Origin: Malaciobacter molluscorum LMG 25693 | Lineage (GTDB): Bacteria > Campylobacterota > Campylobacteria > Campylobacterales > Arcobacteraceae | Direction: 5' to 3' | Assembly (NCBI RefSeq): GCF_003544935.1 | Contig: NZ_CP032098.1 | Coordinates: forward strand, 1,364,001-1,428,000 | Length of the DNA stretch: 64,000 bases | In this document: piece by piece, positions 25,592 through 34,488 of the stretch | How the letters are laid out: every line of letters begins with the position of its first letter | Position numbering within the stretch: the stretch's first letter is position 1 | The notes under the pieces: model-generated | The model's input: the letters and a program-made list of their open reading frames with translations, nothing else | Told to the model about the DNA's origin: nothing | The model's database searches: none | Translations under genes and position numbers: made by a program

Positions 25592-28177
25592 CTACGTAGC
25601 TTTATATTCTAAAATTATAGGTTCTGAATAATTAGGAACATCATCATATGTAAATATTGCAAAATATTTGTTTTTATCTTTTGCTCCAAATTCATCATAT
25701 GTATAGTTATCTTTACCAGCATATATTTTTTGTCCATCATGTGAGCTAAGAGGTTTCCTATATGGATTTTTAATAACTTTTATACCAACCAAATCTTCTT
25801 CTTTTGGATTTTCCCAAGAAATTTTTATTTTACCATTTTCAATTTCATATTTAGCATTTGAAACTTGATTTAAAGGGAATCTTCTTTTTGGTATATATTC
25901 AACAACTAATTTAGGTGCTAATTTATCATTTGATATTTCCCAAGATATTTTTTTATTTTTAATTGCTTTTATAGAAGAAGTAGGTTTTAAGACAAACATT
26001 ATATTTGATTTATCTTTTAATCTTTCATTTAATTCCATTTTAGCATATGAATCAAATACAAAATACTGAGTTTTATTATTTTTTAGATCATTTGCACTTA
26101 CATCATATCCAATATTTTGAATGATTTTTCTTTTTGTAATACTACTATAACTCTTTTTAGTATTGTTTTCTACAAATTCAAGATGAAATCTAATATCATC
26201 TTTAATGTAATTATTTGTTGTATTAAGTTCAATATACGCATTTGTAATAATAGTATATTCATAAGAAGGTAAAGAAGATAAATTAAACTCTAATGCACAA
26301 TAAATTTTGTTACCATTTTCATCAAAGCCTGAATTTACCTCATTTTCAAGTATCTTTTCTTTAGATATTGTATGAATAGATTTTGCATATAATTTATTAA
26401 TTGTTGGTTCTATTGTATATGTAAGTTCTAGTCTTGGACGATATGTTAATCCAAAACCAAATTTTCCATATCCAATATCCCATTGCATCATTTGAGATTT
26501 TCTTCCTACTTTTAATTCTTTAGGTCCTTCAACTCTAAAAATAACCTTTTCTTTTTCAATTTGTGATGTTAGAGCTAAAGATTCTATTCCTGATAATTCC
26601 CATTTTCTCCAAATACCTTGAGTTAATTGGTCACTTTTTGTAGGTCTTCCTATATAGCTAATGACTTTTGCGTTTTCAACTTCATCAAAATCAGTAACAT
26701 CCTCAATTGAATTTTGATCAATAATTGCAATATTCCATTCACCAAATTTTTCAATAGTTGTTGATACTCTATTTATTGGATATAAGTTTAAAGAAGCTGA
26801 TTTTATAACTGCATTTTTAGGAATTGTTTTTAAATCAATTGTAATAATAGAATATGATACACCTTTATTTTCATCAACTCCTACAAATAAAGAGTTTACT
26901 CCAAAATGTTTTTCGTTGTTATTTATATTTTCAGCAACATATCCTGTCTGAGTTGCATTTGCATAATAAGTTCTTGAATATTCATCATATTCAACATGTG
27001 TTCTTATCTTTATTTGAGGAGGGAAGGGTGATTTTAGTTTTTTTCTTTTATTTACAGCTCTTATATTAAAGTAATAATTTGTATTTGATTGTAAATTTGT
27101 ATCATAAAAATTTGAAGCTTGTGTTCTTCCTATTAGATTTGATTCTTTGCAAGACATTTTATCTTTTTTATTTCGGTATATTTCAAAAAAAATATCTTTT
27201 GATATTTTTGAATCCCATTTTAAATTAACATGATTTGAACCTATTTCTTCAACTTCAAAATTTTCAACTCTTTGTAAAGAGTTTTTTTTATCATAATTAG
27301 GTACTTCTTTTAATGCTTCAATTAATGCAGGTATATGTTCTCTTATATGTTCATTCATATCATCTAAATAATCACTTATATTTCTAGTACCTACCTCAAC
27401 AACTGTTGATAATATTCCTTTGGAAAAATAGAATTCTCTTCCACTACCTCCTATTAGTTTTGCAGGAGGTTTTCCTTGATGTATTCCATACTCTCTATTT
27501 GAAATTTTTTTTATTTTATCTGCCATATTTGCACATAATATATTTAAATCTGTTGTTTCAATTGTATCTTCATGTCTAAAATCATGTGCAGGGAAAAATA
27601 CATTACCTTGACTATGATAATCAAGTGCAATAGTGATATTTTCGTGAGTTTCAACAAATTTTTTTAAAGCTTGAGTTTCAGGTTCACTAAAAGGTTCAGG
27701 CCCTCCATAAATATTTGAAGTTGTTTGAGTTGATTTTATAAACCCAATACTAAAATTTCTATTTAAATCTACACCATATGTTCCATCTGCATTAACTCTT
27801 CTATTTTTTCTCCAAAAAGAGAAGTGAGTTTGAGAATAAGTAAAACCATCTGGATTTGCGCATGGTACTATATATATAGTAGCACTTTTTAAATATGACT
27901 CTAAAGTAGGGTCAATATTTATATTATTTAAAATATATTCTGTGAATTCAATTGCTAATTCATGTCCAATCCACTCTCTTGCATGAATTGTTCCTGTATA
28001 AAATAATGCTGGTTTTTCATGTGCACTTTCAATATCACTTGAAATTGTAATTAAATTTATATCTCTTTTTTCCCATGTTTTACCAATAGATGATAACTCA
28101 AAATTTTTAGGGAATCTTTTTTGAAACTCTTTAAAAATTTTAGTAGAATCCTCATATGTTCTATAAAGTCTTTTCAT
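25592..28177 (-). CDS. M14 zinc carboxypeptidase with fibronectin type III domains, no signal peptide
   Basis: An 861-residue protein. Residues about 1-300 are a carboxypeptidase A-like domain: zinc ligands H65 and E68 (GTIHAREW) and H188 (LDYHSQGN), C-terminal carboxylate-binding N139-R140 (VDLNRN) and catalytic E261 (TVVEVGTR). Next comes a fibronectin type III domain (about 315-395), then beta-rich segments with a repeated AxLxLY..W pattern that may be DNRLRE-like, and a final FN3-like domain (about 765-861). No export signal is visible, which is odd for this architecture. It is the last gene of the four-gene operon; its ATG follows the preceding stop codon directly. It probably trims C-terminal residues of a peptide or amide product. 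Confidence 0.85.
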   Translation of the reverse strand: MKRLYRTYEDSTKIFKEFQKRFPKNFELSSIGKTWEKRDINLITISSDIESAHEKPALFYTGTIHAREWIGHELAIEFTEYILNNINIDPTLESYLKSATIYIVPCANPDGFTYSQTHFSFWRKNRRVNADGTYGVDLNRNFSIGFIKSTQTTSNIYGGPEPFSEPETQALKKFVETHENITIALDYHSQGNVFFPAHDFRHEDTIETTDLNILCANMADKIKKISNREYGIHQGKPPAKLIGGSGREFYFSKGILSTVVEVGTRNISDYLDDMNEHIREHIPALIEALKEVPNYDKKNSLQRVENFEVEEIGSNHVNLKWDSKISKDIFFEIYRNKKDKMSCKESNLIGRTQASNFYDTNLQSNTNYYFNIRAVNKRKKLKSPFPPQIKIRTHVEYDEYSRTYYANATQTGYVAENINNNEKHFGVNSLFVGVDENKGVSYSIITIDLKTIPKNAVIKSASLNLYPINRVSTTIEKFGEWNIAIIDQNSIEDVTDFDEVENAKVISYIGRPTKSDQLTQGIWRKWELSGIESLALTSQIEKEKVIFRVEGPKELKVGRKSQMMQWDIGYGKFGFGLTYRPRLELTYTIEPTINKLYAKSIHTISKEKILENEVNSGFDENGNKIYCALEFNLSSLPSYEYTIITNAYIELNTTNNYIKDDIRFHLEFVENNTKKSYSSITKRKIIQNIGYDVSANDLKNNKTQYFVFDSYAKMELNERLKDKSNIMFVLKPTSSIKAIKNKKISWEISNDKLAPKLVVEYIPKRRFPLNQVSNAKYEIENGKIKISWENPKEEDLVGIKVIKNPYRKPLSSHDGQKIYAGKDNYTYDEFGAKDKNKYFAIFTYDDVPNYSEPIILEYKAT

Positions 28178-29677
28178 TTATTCTCCTATTTTAAATCTTG
28201 ATTTTAACTCTTCAAGTTTTCTTTTACCTATTCCTTCAATATTTTCTAGTTCATCTATTGATTTAAAAGCTCCCACATCTTTTTTATATTCTAAAATAAT
28301 TTTGGCAAGTTTTTTTCCTATACCTTTTATTTTTAATAATATATCATTATTTATATTATTAATATCTATTCTCATATCACATAAATTATTATCCCAACAT
28401 TTTAACATTTGTTCATCTATCTCTTCTAATTCAAGTAAATCTGTTGAATCAGTAATTATATTTTCTTGGACATATTGATGTATTTCAATTGCTAATTCTT
28501 CTTGCATTGCATGAAGAGTCATTAATTCTGTTAATGAGGCTTTATTTAAATTCATTTTCTTTAATTGCTTATCTACTAAATCTTTATTGTTATTAGTTTG
28601 CTTAGATAATTCAAGTCTTGTTTCTATAATGTTATTAGGAAAATTTTTATAAAAATCTTCACAAATTTTTTCCATACTAAAAGATGGATCATCATTTATA
28701 ATAAATTCTCCATCATAACTTGGTTTATATTTTGAAAAACCAATATGTCTCATTGTTCTAAGTAGATTTGAATTTATTTTTCCTAACTCTTCCCAAGAAA
28801 ATAGTGGAATATGAGGTAATTTAAATTTACCTTTTGTAAAATCCCACATTAAATATTGTCCAATCCAATCTCTAATATAAGGAAATGCTGCAAATGCTGT
28901 TGCGCATTCTAATATATATGCTTTTCCTGTTTTTTCACATATTGCAATATCACAAGCAAAATATTCAGCCCTTGCTGCTTTACTTGATTTAACTGCTAAT
29001 TCTAATGCATTCATTGGGATATTGTTATATGACATATGTCCCCCTTGAGAAGTATTAGTTATCCATTGATTTTTACCCGCATATCTCCAAAATGCACAAA
29101 CAGGTTTATGTCCAATTAGCATAACTCTTATGTCACCATTATTTTTTAATTTTATTGCATTTTGTGTATAAATTGGAGAATATTTCTTTTTATTAATCAA
29201 ATCTACTGCTTCAGCATAATTATCTACTTTATGAACATAATATCCTCCATAATTTGATGGACCATAACTTCTTTTTATAATTTGTGGATATGAAGCTTTT
29301 TCTTTTAAGTATTTTAAACCTTTTTCTTTATCTTCAAAAATTTTTGTTTTAGGAATACTTAATTTATTTTTTTTACAAAATATAGTTACATTTTCTTTTG
29401 ATTTATTAGGAAATTGTGCATGTATAGAAGGAACAAATCTAACATTAGGTAATTCCTTTGATATTTCAACAAAAGTATCATATGCTGTTGCAGGGATATT
29501 TCCTATTAAAATATCTATTTTTTTCTTTTTAATTTCATTAATAAATCTTTTTTTATCATTTTTCCAATGATAAACAACTTTTTCTATTTTATCTGGCCAT
29601 CCTTTAAAATTTGAATTATCAAAAAATCTTAGAACATAATCAAGATACAAGAAACCTAACTTTGGCAGCTTTTTCAT
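28178..29677 (-). CDS. ATP-grasp protein with two C-terminal helix-hairpin-helix domains
   Basis: A 499-residue protein. The central part (about 100-290) is a RimK-type ATP-grasp: PQIIKRSYGPSNYGGYYVHK, then RVMLIGHKPVCAFWRYAG and TSQGGHMSYN. The metal-binding end reads ACDIAICEKTGKAYILECAT; the usual ExN is EC-A, so one metal ligand is missing. Residues about 375-499 carry two ComEA-like helix-hairpin-helix units (LNKASLTELMTL, then IKGIGKKLAKIILEYK and IEGIGKRKLEELKSR). I start at the ATG at 29677, behind AGGA; the gene overlaps the upstream ligase gene by 38 bases. It may be a pseudo-ligase or a ligase acting on a partner held by the helical repeats. I know no such fusion with an assigned role. 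Confidence 0.8.
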   Translation of the reverse strand: MKKLPKLGFLYLDYVLRFFDNSNFKGWPDKIEKVVYHWKNDKKRFINEIKKKKIDILIGNIPATAYDTFVEISKELPNVRFVPSIHAQFPNKSKENVTIFCKKNKLSIPKTKIFEDKEKGLKYLKEKASYPQIIKRSYGPSNYGGYYVHKVDNYAEAVDLINKKKYSPIYTQNAIKLKNNGDIRVMLIGHKPVCAFWRYAGKNQWITNTSQGGHMSYNNIPMNALELAVKSSKAARAEYFACDIAICEKTGKAYILECATAFAAFPYIRDWIGQYLMWDFTKGKFKLPHIPLFSWEELGKINSNLLRTMRHIGFSKYKPSYDGEFIINDDPSFSMEKICEDFYKNFPNNIIETRLELSKQTNNNKDLVDKQLKKMNLNKASLTELMTLHAMQEELAIEIHQYVQENIITDSTDLLELEEIDEQMLKCWDNNLCDMRIDINNINNDILLKIKGIGKKLAKIILEYKKDVGAFKSIDELENIEGIGKRKLEELKSRFKIGE

Positions 29678-30590
29678 AATATTCCTTTTTGTTATATGTT
29701 TTTCTATCAATTAAGTCTACAATCAAATCTATTTTTTTATCATTATAGACTATACCTAATTTTTCTTGTTCTGGAGTTAAAAATGCTGGTATTCCATTTA
29801 CTTCGATGACTACATATTGTTTTTTTATTTCATCATAAATTATATCAACACCAGCAATTTCTAATCCTGTTATCTTTGCTGCTTTTTTAGCAAGATCTAT
29901 TACTTCTTCATTCTCTTCTCTTATAAATACACTTCCTCCACTTGTAATATTTGTTCTCCATTCACTTTCTTTGGCTTTTCTTCCATATAAACCTACATAT
30001 TCACCATTTACAATATCTACTCTATAATCTGTATTATCATTTTTTATAAATCTTTCAACATAAAAATATCTTGTATTAATTTGGTTTAAAAATGGTAATA
30101 ACATATCAAGAGTTGATTCATTTTCTATTTTTGTTAATCCCACACCTCCCCATCCATCTGTTGGTTTATAAACCATTTGTGACCATTTTTTTAAAATACT
30201 TCTAAGGTATTTTGCATCATCTCTATTACATAATTTATAATCAGAAGTTGGAATATTATTATTTTTTAAAAGAAATAATGTTTGGAATTTATCTTCTGTT
30301 AATTCAAAAGAATTAAAATTATTAATCATTGGCATGACTTTATTAAGAGCTTTGTATAAATACATTTGGTATTGAGTTTGTTCTCCTGCATTATAAGAAA
30401 AAAATAAATCTAATTGTTCAAGGGCTATATTATTATGAAGAATATGACCATTTTTAGAAATTGCATGTTCTAAATTTATATTTGGGATTACTTCTATATC
30501 TCTTTCTTTTAATTTACTAATCATTTTTTCTTGTATTTTATCTCCACCACCATTTTGGTAGAGCCACATTCCAATAGTTCTTTTATACAT
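29640..30590 (-). CDS. RimK-like ATP-grasp carboxylate-amine ligase
   Basis: A 316-residue ligase. ATP-binding strand MVYKPTDGWGGVGLTKIE, then RVDIVNGEYVGLYGRKAKE with the TNITSGGSVF loop, and metal site AGVDIIYDE followed by VVIEVNGIPAFL with the full ExN. This matches the RimK/LysX/MptN group, which forms amide bonds between a carboxylate and an amine (for example glutamate to a protein or amino-acid carrier). AAAAGGAAT precedes the ATG. It lies between the M20 peptidase (11 bases upstream) and the degenerate ATP-grasp/HhH protein. Substrate unknown. Confidence 0.85.
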   Translation of the reverse strand: MYKRTIGMWLYQNGGGDKIQEKMISKLKERDIEVIPNINLEHAISKNGHILHNNIALEQLDLFFSYNAGEQTQYQMYLYKALNKVMPMINNFNSFELTEDKFQTLFLLKNNNIPTSDYKLCNRDDAKYLRSILKKWSQMVYKPTDGWGGVGLTKIENESTLDMLLPFLNQINTRYFYVERFIKNDNTDYRVDIVNGEYVGLYGRKAKESEWRTNITSGGSVFIREENEEVIDLAKKAAKITGLEIAGVDIIYDEIKKQYVVIEVNGIPAFLTPEQEKLGIVYNDKKIDLIVDLIDRKTYNKKEYYEKAAKVRFLVS

Positions 30591-30601
30591 AGTGATTCCT
30601 T

Positions 30602-31690
30602 TTATTTTTGGAAATATAATAAAGTCTTAGTAATAAAATCAATTCTTTGTTCAAAACTAGACTTCAACGCTTTTTCTTTTTTAGTATGGTCATATAAACC
30701 ATAAGGGCCTAATCCATCAATAGTAATAACATTACAAGATGAAAAGATATTTGCATCACTTACTCCTCCACGATGTTCAGTTTTAATTTTAGTTTGTGTA
30801 ATTTTTTCTAGTTCTTTTATAAAATCTAATTGTTTTTGATTCTCTTGCATTACATCTCTTTGTATTAGTCCATTTAATTTTGATTTGGTTCCTTTTATAT
30901 ATGAAGTATGGGTAATTTCTTTTAGATTATTTAATAATCTATCTTTTTCTTCTGTAGATGAAAATCTAATTTCAAGAAGAAGTTCTGAATATGGTGAGAT
31001 AATATTAGCTCCAATTCCTCCTTCAACTTTACCCACATTAACTGTTGTTCCTTTTTTTAAATCAGTTAGAGCTATTAATTTTTGCATTTTATATGAAGCT
31101 TCATGATTAGCATCAATACCTTTTGTATATGAAGTTCCTGCATGGGAAGCTTTCCCTTTGCATTTTATGTTAAAAGTTCCTACACCTTTTCTTGCAGTTA
31201 CCACTTCTAGATTTTTTCCTGCTGCTTCAAATACCAAACATATGTCATAATTTTTAGCAATTTTTTTACTAATTAATTTTGAATCATCACTTCCAGATTC
31301 TTCATCACTAACAAGAAAAAAATCGATATTTCTTATTTGTTTATTTTTTTTATATATATTTCTTAGTGCTTGAAGTGCTACGATATTTCCACCTTTCATA
31401 TCACAAACACCTGGCCCATAAATATATTTTTCATCTTCTTTAAATGATTCAAATGTATTTGGAGGAAAAACTGTATCATTATGACCAAGAAGTAGTATTT
31501 TTTTACCCTTAGTTTTCTTTGTTGTATAAAGATTATGGTTTCCTATTTTTTTTCTTTTAAATATTTTATGTGTAAATCCCAATTCTAAAAGCCATTTTGT
31601 CATATATTTTGAGACATTATCAACTCCAGCTTTATTTTTAGTATATGAATTGATTTTAACTATTTTTTCTAAATCTTCTAGATAAGTCAT
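30602..31690 (-). CDS. M20 metallopeptidase, glutamate carboxypeptidase-like
   Basis: A 362-residue peptidase of the CPG2/ArgE group. Motifs are LLLGHNDTVFP (His and Asp), GPGVCDMKGGNIVAL (bridging Asp), LVSDEESGSDDS (catalytic Glu and ligand Glu), then HAGTSYTKGIDANHE and the last ligand in YGLYDHTKKE. It would cleave an amide bond beside a free carboxylate, such as a glutamyl or acyl-amino acid. I chose the ATG at 31690, preceded by AAAGGA, over an upstream ATG at 31708. First gene of the operon with the two ATP-grasp proteins and the M14 peptidase. Confidence 0.88.
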   Translation of the reverse strand: MTYLEDLEKIVKINSYTKNKAGVDNVSKYMTKWLLELGFTHKIFKRKKIGNHNLYTTKKTKGKKILLLGHNDTVFPPNTFESFKEDEKYIYGPGVCDMKGGNIVALQALRNIYKKNKQIRNIDFFLVSDEESGSDDSKLISKKIAKNYDICLVFEAAGKNLEVVTARKGVGTFNIKCKGKASHAGTSYTKGIDANHEASYKMQKLIALTDLKKGTTVNVGKVEGGIGANIISPYSELLLEIRFSSTEEKDRLLNNLKEITHTSYIKGTKSKLNGLIQRDVMQENQKQLDFIKELEKITQTKIKTEHRGGVSDANIFSSCNVITIDGLGPYGLYDHTKKEKALKSSFEQRIDFITKTLLYFQK

Positions 31691-31766
31691 AATTAAGTCC
31701 TTTAACACATTTATAACATATTATATATCATAAGTATGACATTTTGAATACAATTGTAAAAAAAGT

Positions 31767-31798
31767 TATAATTTTATAGAATAAGTGTAAATTTGAAA
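31767..31798. repeat. Copy 1 of a 32-base direct repeat upstream of the M20 operon
   Basis: Begins TATAATTTTATAG and continues AATAAGTGTAA then ATTTGAAA. It is identical to the second copy at 31828 for 24 bases and then differs by one base in eight. It lies 77-108 bases upstream of the M20 start codon; on the rightward strand it begins with a TATAAT sequence. Confidence 0.75.
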
Positions 31799-31827
31799 TA
31801 TTAATAATAGAAATTCATCTAAATTAG

Positions 31828-31859
31828 TATAATTTTATAGAATAAGTGTAATTTTGAAA
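31828..31859. repeat. Copy 2 of the 32-base direct repeat
   Basis: Second copy, 61 bases from the first (about six helical turns), which suits paired binding of one regulator on the same DNA face. It lies between the argG terminator and the M20 operon promoter region. No ORF crosses it. Confidence 0.75.
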
Positions 31860-31877
31860 GTTTAAGTATAAGTAAAA

Positions 31878-31909
31878 AAAAAGGATGAACTAAAAAGTTC
31901 ATCCTTTTT
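31878..31909 (-). terminator. argG rho-independent terminator
   Basis: Arms AAAAAGGATGAAC (31878-31890) and GTTCATCCTTTTT (31897-31909), loop TAAAAA. On the argG strand the stem is followed by a run of nine T residues, a canonical terminator. It also separates argG from the M20 operon. Confidence 0.9.
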
Positions 31910-31937
31910 CAATATTATATTATTTTATAATATTGAA

Positions 31938-33173
31938 TTATTTTCTTTTTTGTCCAGCGATAATAAATCTTAAGGCATTAAGTTTAATAAATCCTTCTGC
32001 ATCTTTTTGATTATAAACTTCATCTTCTTCAAAAGTAGAGTGAGCTTCAGAGAATAATGATTTTTTAGATTCTCTACCAACTACAATTACATTTCCCTTA
32101 TAAAGTTTTAGTTTTACTGTACCTTCTACATTTTTTTGAGTTTCATCAATTGCAGCTTGAAGCATTTCTCTTTCAGGAGAGAACCAATAACCACTATAGA
32201 TTAGTTTTGCATATTTAGGCATTAATTCATCTTTTAAATGAGCAGCTTCTCTATCTAATGTAATTGATTCAATTGCTCTATGAGCTTTAAGCATGATTGT
32301 TCCACCTGGAGTTTCATAACAACCTCTTGCTTTCATACCTACATATCTATTCTCAACAATATCAATTCTTCCGATACCATGTTTATTTCCATATTCATTT
32401 AATGTTTTTAATATAGTTGCAGGAGACATTTCTTCTCCATTAATAGCAACTGGATCACCATTTTTATATGAAATTGTAATATATTCAGCTTTATCTGGTG
32501 CTTCTTCTGGTGAGTTTGTCCATAACCACATAGATTCATCTGGTTCTGCACTTGGATCTTCTAATGCTAATCCCTCATAAGAGATATGTAAAAGATTTGC
32601 ATCCATTGAATATGGACTAACTGCAGGATTTCCATTTTCATCTAAATGTTTTTTTGCAATTTCAATACCATTTTCTTTAGCATAAGCTAATAATTTTTCT
32701 CTTGAATTTAAATCCCATTCTCTCCATGGAGCAATAACTGTAATTTCTGGGTTTAATCCTAAATAACCTAATTCAAATCTTACTTGGTCATTTCCTTTAC
32801 CCGTCGCTCCATGAGCAACTGCGTCAGCACCCATTTTATTTGCAATTTCAATTTGTTTTTTAGAGATAAGAGGTCTGGCAATTGAAGTTCCTAATAAATA
32901 TTCACCTTCATATATAGCATTTGCTCTAAACATTGGGAATACATAATCTTTAACAAATTCTTCTTTTATATCTAAAATAAAAATATTTTCAGGTTTTATT
33001 CCCATAGCCAATGCTTTTTTTCTAGCTGGCTCTACTTCTTCTCCCTGTCCTAAATCAGCTGTAAAAGTAATAACTTCTGCATTATATTCATCTTGTAGCC
33101 ATTTTAAAATAATAGAAGTATCTAAACCTCCACTATATGCTAAAACAACTTTTTTTACTTCTTTTTTGCTCAT
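31938..33173 (-). CDS. argG: Argininosuccinate synthase
   Basis: A 411-residue enzyme that joins citrulline and aspartate with ATP in arginine synthesis. Motifs: [16 protein letters not shown] (PP-loop), [25 protein letters not shown], and [16 protein letters not shown]. Length and ends are normal. argF lies at 50 kb, so arginine genes are dispersed. It is followed by a strong terminator. Confidence 0.96.
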   Translation of the reverse strand: MSKKEVKKVVLAYSGGLDTSIILKWLQDEYNAEVITFTADLGQGEEVEPARKKALAMGIKPENIFILDIKEEFVKDYVFPMFRANAIYEGEYLLGTSIARPLISKKQIEIANKMGADAVAHGATGKGNDQVRFELGYLGLNPEITVIAPWREWDLNSREKLLAYAKENGIEIAKKHLDENGNPAVSPYSMDANLLHISYEGLALEDPSAEPDESMWLWTNSPEEAPDKAEYITISYKNGDPVAINGEEMSPATILKTLNEYGNKHGIGRIDIVENRYVGMKARGCYETPGGTIMLKAHRAIESITLDREAAHLKDELMPKYAKLIYSGYWFSPEREMLQAAIDETQKNVEGTVKLKLYKGNVIVVGRESKKSLFSEAHSTFEEDEVYNQKDAEGFIKLNALRFIIAGQKRK

Positions 33174-33225
33174 AATATCTCCATAAAATTAAAAATTATT
33201 TTGATGTATTTTATCTAAAATTAGC

Positions 33226-33231
33226 TATAAT
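33226..33231 (+). promoter_or_regulatory. -10 box next to hslR start (leaderless candidate)
   Basis: TATAAT with seven bases to the ATG and no Shine-Dalgarno between them. Confidence 0.55.
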
Positions 33232-33238
33232 CATTATT

Positions 33239-33484
33239 ATGAGATGTGATAAATTTTTAAATGCAGTAAATATAACGAAAAGAAGAGCAGTTGCAGAAGA
33301 TATGCTTGCCCATCAAGTTGTCTTTGTTAATAATTCTCCTGTAAAAAAATCTAAGGAGATAAAAGTAGGGGATATAATAGAAATTAGATATTTAGAAAGA
33401 AGTGATAAGTTTAAAGTTTTGCAAATCCCAACAACAAAATCTACTCCTAAATCAAAAATGGATGAATATGTTGAAAAATTATAA
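33239..33484 (+). CDS. S4-domain RNA-binding protein, Hsp15-like
   Basis: An 81-residue single S4 domain (MRCDKFLNAVNITKRRAVAE, then VFVNNSPVKKSKEIKVGDII). Such Hsp15/HslR or YlmH-like proteins bind rRNA or stalled 50S subunits carrying peptidyl-tRNA. First gene of a rightward run with trpD, tsaE and lptB, with spacings of 11, 6 and -8 bases, so a single transcript is likely. Transcript probably leaderless. Confidence 0.8.
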   Translation: MRCDKFLNAVNITKRRAVAEDMLAHQVVFVNNSPVKKSKEIKVGDIIEIRYLERSDKFKVLQIPTTKSTPKSKMDEYVEKL

Positions 33485-33495
33485 GGTGAAATAGT

Positions 33496-34482
33496 ATGTT
33501 TAACTTAGCAAAATTAAAATTTGATGATATATTTGAAAATAGATTAAGTCAAGATGAAGTTAGAGATTATTTAATCGAATTATATAAAAGAGGTGAAACA
33601 GCTGCAGAAATAGCTGCAGCTGCAAGCGCTATGAGAGAACATATGATTCCTTTAGCAATTGATTATGAGTTGAAATCCAAAACAATAGATGTTGTAGGAA
33701 CAGGTGGAGATAAAAGTTATAGTTTTAATATTTCTAGTACAGTTTCAATACTTCTTGCATCTTGTGGATCTTATGTAGCAAAACATGGAAATAGAAGTAT
33801 CACTAGCAAAAGTGGTAGTGCAGATATGTTGGAATTTTTAGGTATTAATTTAAATTTAACTTCTCCAAAACTTGTTACAATGCTTGAAGAAACTGGATTT
33901 TGTTTTATGTTCGCAGCAAATCATCATCCTGCTATGAAATATATAATGCCAATTAGAAAATCTATAGATCATAGAACTATATTCAATATATTAGGACCTT
34001 TATCAAATCCTGCTTCTGTATCTAAACAAATGGTAGGTGTATTTTCCAAAGATTATGTTGGAAAATTAACTGATGCATTAAATATGTTAGATACAAAAAG
34101 AGCTATGGTTGTTAGTTCAAATGATGGAATGGATGAAATTTCAATATCTGATATAACATTTGCTAATTCATTAATAAATGGTAAAATTGAAGAGTTTGAG
34201 ATAGATCCTCAACTTTTAGGTTTTAAATTATCATCAAAAGACTCTATTGTTGGAGGAGATGCAAAAATAAATGCAAAAATAACAAAAGATATTTTAGAAA
34301 ATAAAATAACTGATTCTAAACTTGATATTGTACTATTAAATGCTGCTGCATCATTAGTAGTTGATGATAAAGCAAGAGATATGAAAGAAGGCATAGAAAT
34401 TGCAAGAAATGCTATTTTAAGTGGGAAATCAAAAAAGAAATTAGAAGAGATTATTAAAATTTCAAATCAATTAATAAAGTAG
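33496..34482 (+). CDS. trpD: Anthranilate phosphoribosyltransferase
   Basis: A 328-residue class III phosphoribosyltransferase that makes phosphoribosyl-anthranilate from anthranilate and PRPP. Motifs: DVVGTGGDKSYSFNIS (PRPP loop), KHGNRSITSKSGSADML, HHPAMKYIMPIRKSI and a conserved RTIFNILGPLSNPA. It is a single-domain TrpD, not fused to TrpG. It is separate from trpB (14 kb) and lies in an operon of unrelated genes. Confidence 0.94.
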   Translation: MFNLAKLKFDDIFENRLSQDEVRDYLIELYKRGETAAEIAAAASAMREHMIPLAIDYELKSKTIDVVGTGGDKSYSFNISSTVSILLASCGSYVAKHGNRSITSKSGSADMLEFLGINLNLTSPKLVTMLEETGFCFMFAANHHPAMKYIMPIRKSIDHRTIFNILGPLSNPASVSKQMVGVFSKDYVGKLTDALNMLDTKRAMVVSSNDGMDEISISDITFANSLINGKIEEFEIDPQLLGFKLSSKDSIVGGDAKINAKITKDILENKITDSKLDIVLLNAAASLVVDDKARDMKEGIEIARNAILSGKSKKKLEEIIKISNQLIK

Positions 34483-34488
34483 AATATT

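Noticed and set aside
31910-31935. Inverted repeat CAATATTATA with TATAATATTG at the argG end
   Set aside because: It is pure AT-rich and adjoins a much stronger GC-containing terminator stem, so no separate function is claimed.
31691-31937. Precursor peptide gene expected for a graspetide (ATP-grasp RiPP) system
   Set aside because: I found no small ORF with a leader/core pattern beside the ATP-grasp genes, so a classical graspetide cluster is not supported.
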